From assembly GCF_018362995.1 (NCBI RefSeq), contig NZ_CP074372.1:3906001-3970000 (forward strand): a stretch of 64,000 nucleotides of DNA, written 5' to 3'. The position numbers were made by a program, and so were the translations under genes. Origin of the DNA: Chryseobacterium indologenes. Its GTDB lineage: Bacteria; Bacteroidota; Bacteroidia; Flavobacteriales; Weeksellaceae. Numbering within the stretch: position 1 is the stretch's first letter; each line of letters opens with the position of its first letter. The notes beneath the pieces were generated by a model that was not told the DNA's origin, ran no database searches, and saw nothing but the letters and a program-made list of their open reading frames with translations. Positions 62,955-64,000 of this stretch are shown piece by piece.

Positions 62955-64000
62955 ATGGAAAAGCCAATTTACTTAAAAGATTCGGAGGATGTCAGATTAT
63001 TTAATGAGCTGAGAAAGAAAGTGAACCAAAGAGTAGAATCCATTTCTGAAAACAGAGATATCTATATTCAGATCAAAGCGGTAGTACTTCCACTGGTCTA
63101 TATTGGCTTATATATTCTGGCTGTTCTGAATGCCGAAAAGCATTGGATCTATATTCTGAGTTTTATTTTAATGGGAATTTCTCTGGTTTTGATTTATTTA
63201 AACTTAATCCACGAAGCAGCCCATAATAACATTTATAAAAGTAAAAAACTGAACGGGCTGGTTCTTCACATTTTTGATTTTATAGGAGCCAATTCCTATA
63301 TCTGGAAAAAAAGACATATCGCGAGCCATCATGCTTACCCCAATGTAGATGGATGGGACACGGATATCGAACAGAGCGGATTACTTTTAATTGTACCATG
63401 GGTTAAAGCGAAAGGAGTACAGAAGCATCAGGATAAGTTTTTCTTTTTAGTCTATCCGTTGTATTTGTTCAATTGGATGTTTATAAGAGACTTCCGGGAC
63501 TTCTTTGATAAGGAAAGGGTGATTTTAAAAACCCAGGGCAAGATACCCACCGTTGAAAAAGTAAAAATGATCAGTTATAAGCTGTTCTACTTCATTTATC
63601 AGATTGTGATTCCTGTAATGTTCTTTAAAGTATCAATAGGGTTGGCTTTGGGTGCGTGGTTTTTACAGGTGATTTCAGCAAGTATTTTTGCATTGTTTGT
63701 TTTACTGCCTTTGCATCCGCTTCCTGATAATGCCTTTCCGAGATTAAATAAAGAGAATGGTCTTCCATTCAGCTGGCTGCGTCACCAGTTTGAAGTGACG
63801 AACGATTTAAAAGAAAATAACTGGCTGGTAAAAAATATGTTGGGGAATTTCAATTTTCATGTGGCCCATCACCTATTTCCAAATTACAGTTATATGTATT
63901 ACAATGAGATCACAGAAGAAATTGAAGAATTTGCTAAGGAACACAATTTAGCGTATAAAAGATTTCCACTGATTACAGCTTTAAGTAAGCATAGGGATTT
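62955..64000 (+). CDS. Fatty-acid desaturase (partial, runs off the window)
   Basis: The frame from the ATG at 62955 stays open to the window end, giving 348 residues without a stop. It is an integral membrane di-iron enzyme. Three histidine clusters are present: HEAAHN, HHAYPNVDGWD near residue 123, and the C-terminal HVAHHLFPNYSYMYYNEI. Two or three hydrophobic helix pairs lie near 47-90 and 195-265. These match the acyl-lipid/linoleoyl-CoA-type front-end desaturases. It starts 82 bases after the MetH-like gene. Confidence 0.9.
   Translation, partial: MEKPIYLKDSEDVRLFNELRKKVNQRVESISENRDIYIQIKAVVLPLVYIGLYILAVLNAEKHWIYILSFILMGISLVLIYLNLIHEAAHNNIYKSKKLNGLVLHIFDFIGANSYIWKKRHIASHHAYPNVDGWDTDIEQSGLLLIVPWVKAKGVQKHQDKFFFLVYPLYLFNWMFIRDFRDFFDKERVILKTQGKIPTVEKVKMISYKLFYFIYQIVIPVMFFKVSIGLALGAWFLQVISASIFALFVLLPLHPLPDNAFPRLNKENGLPFSWLRHQFEVTNDLKENNWLVKNMLGNFNFHVAHHLFPNYSYMYYNEITEEIEEFAKEHNLAYKRFPLITALSKHRD

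Overview
The window looks like a chromosomal segment of a Chryseobacterium-like member of the Flavobacteriia (Bacteroidota). The basis is low GC content, promoters of the Bacteroidota type (TTG then TAnnTTTG), no Shine-Dalgarno signals, an L17 with a long acidic tail, a T9SS-sorted protein, SusC/TonB-type barrels and OmpA with thrombospondin repeats. No tRNA, rRNA, insertion sequence, prophage or CRISPR array was seen.

Layout. 1-1.6 kb: rpoA-rplQ, the end of the ribosomal protein operon. 1.7-4 kb: a small lipoprotein and a GH35 beta-galactosidase. 4.2-9.1 kb: a NarL-type two-component system with two unfamiliar genes between regulator and kinase, then a three-gene unit of unknown function. 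The same 16 specified bases, ATTACCC-N4-GTGTAATTG, occur before the regulator gene and before the three-gene unit, which suggests an autoregulated regulon. 9.3-12 kb: enolase and citrate synthase. 12-16.8 kb: esterase, HxlR and AraC-type regulators and an outer-membrane barrel, followed by an easily missed 54-residue GG-motif, cysteine-rich peptide gene at 16807-16971 (minus).

17.2-25.6 kb is the most system-like stretch. Two guanidine-modifying-superfamily enzymes (one of them CtlX) precede a tightly overlapping operon: SpeD-type AdoMet decarboxylase, zinc-ribbon/DUF4178 membrane protein, a one-helix small protein, DUF350 protein, membrane-embedded spermidine synthase homologue, exported-looking FAD amine-oxidase-like protein and a multi-helix membrane protein with conserved-looking histidines. 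It reads as a membrane-associated aminopropyl/polyamine metabolism module.

25.6-33 kb: GH43 with F5/8C domain, an esterase and two tandem paralogous outer-membrane receptors. 33-33.4 kb: a gene-free stretch with several hairpins, a possible small RNA. 33.4-38 kb: DUF3817, NadD, RecJ and an M48 peptidase. 38-46.5 kb: T9SS protein, ABC-F, SmpB, OmpA, YebC, an LpxH-like phosphoesterase and a glycosyltransferase. 46.5-54.6 kb: GNAT, RDD, and a SpoIIM/DUF4129/DUF4350/MoxR/DUF58 operon interrupted by a frameshifted four-helix-bundle gene bracketed by imperfect inverted repeats. 54.6-57.7 kb: OsmC, also bracketed by inverted repeats, and a GH63-type glucosidase. 57.8-62.9 kb: a SAM-I riboswitch-controlled methionine operon (metX, ACT-homoserine dehydrogenase, trans-sulfuration enzyme, N-terminal half of MetH) with REP-like palindromes in its gaps. 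The window ends inside a fatty-acid desaturase gene.
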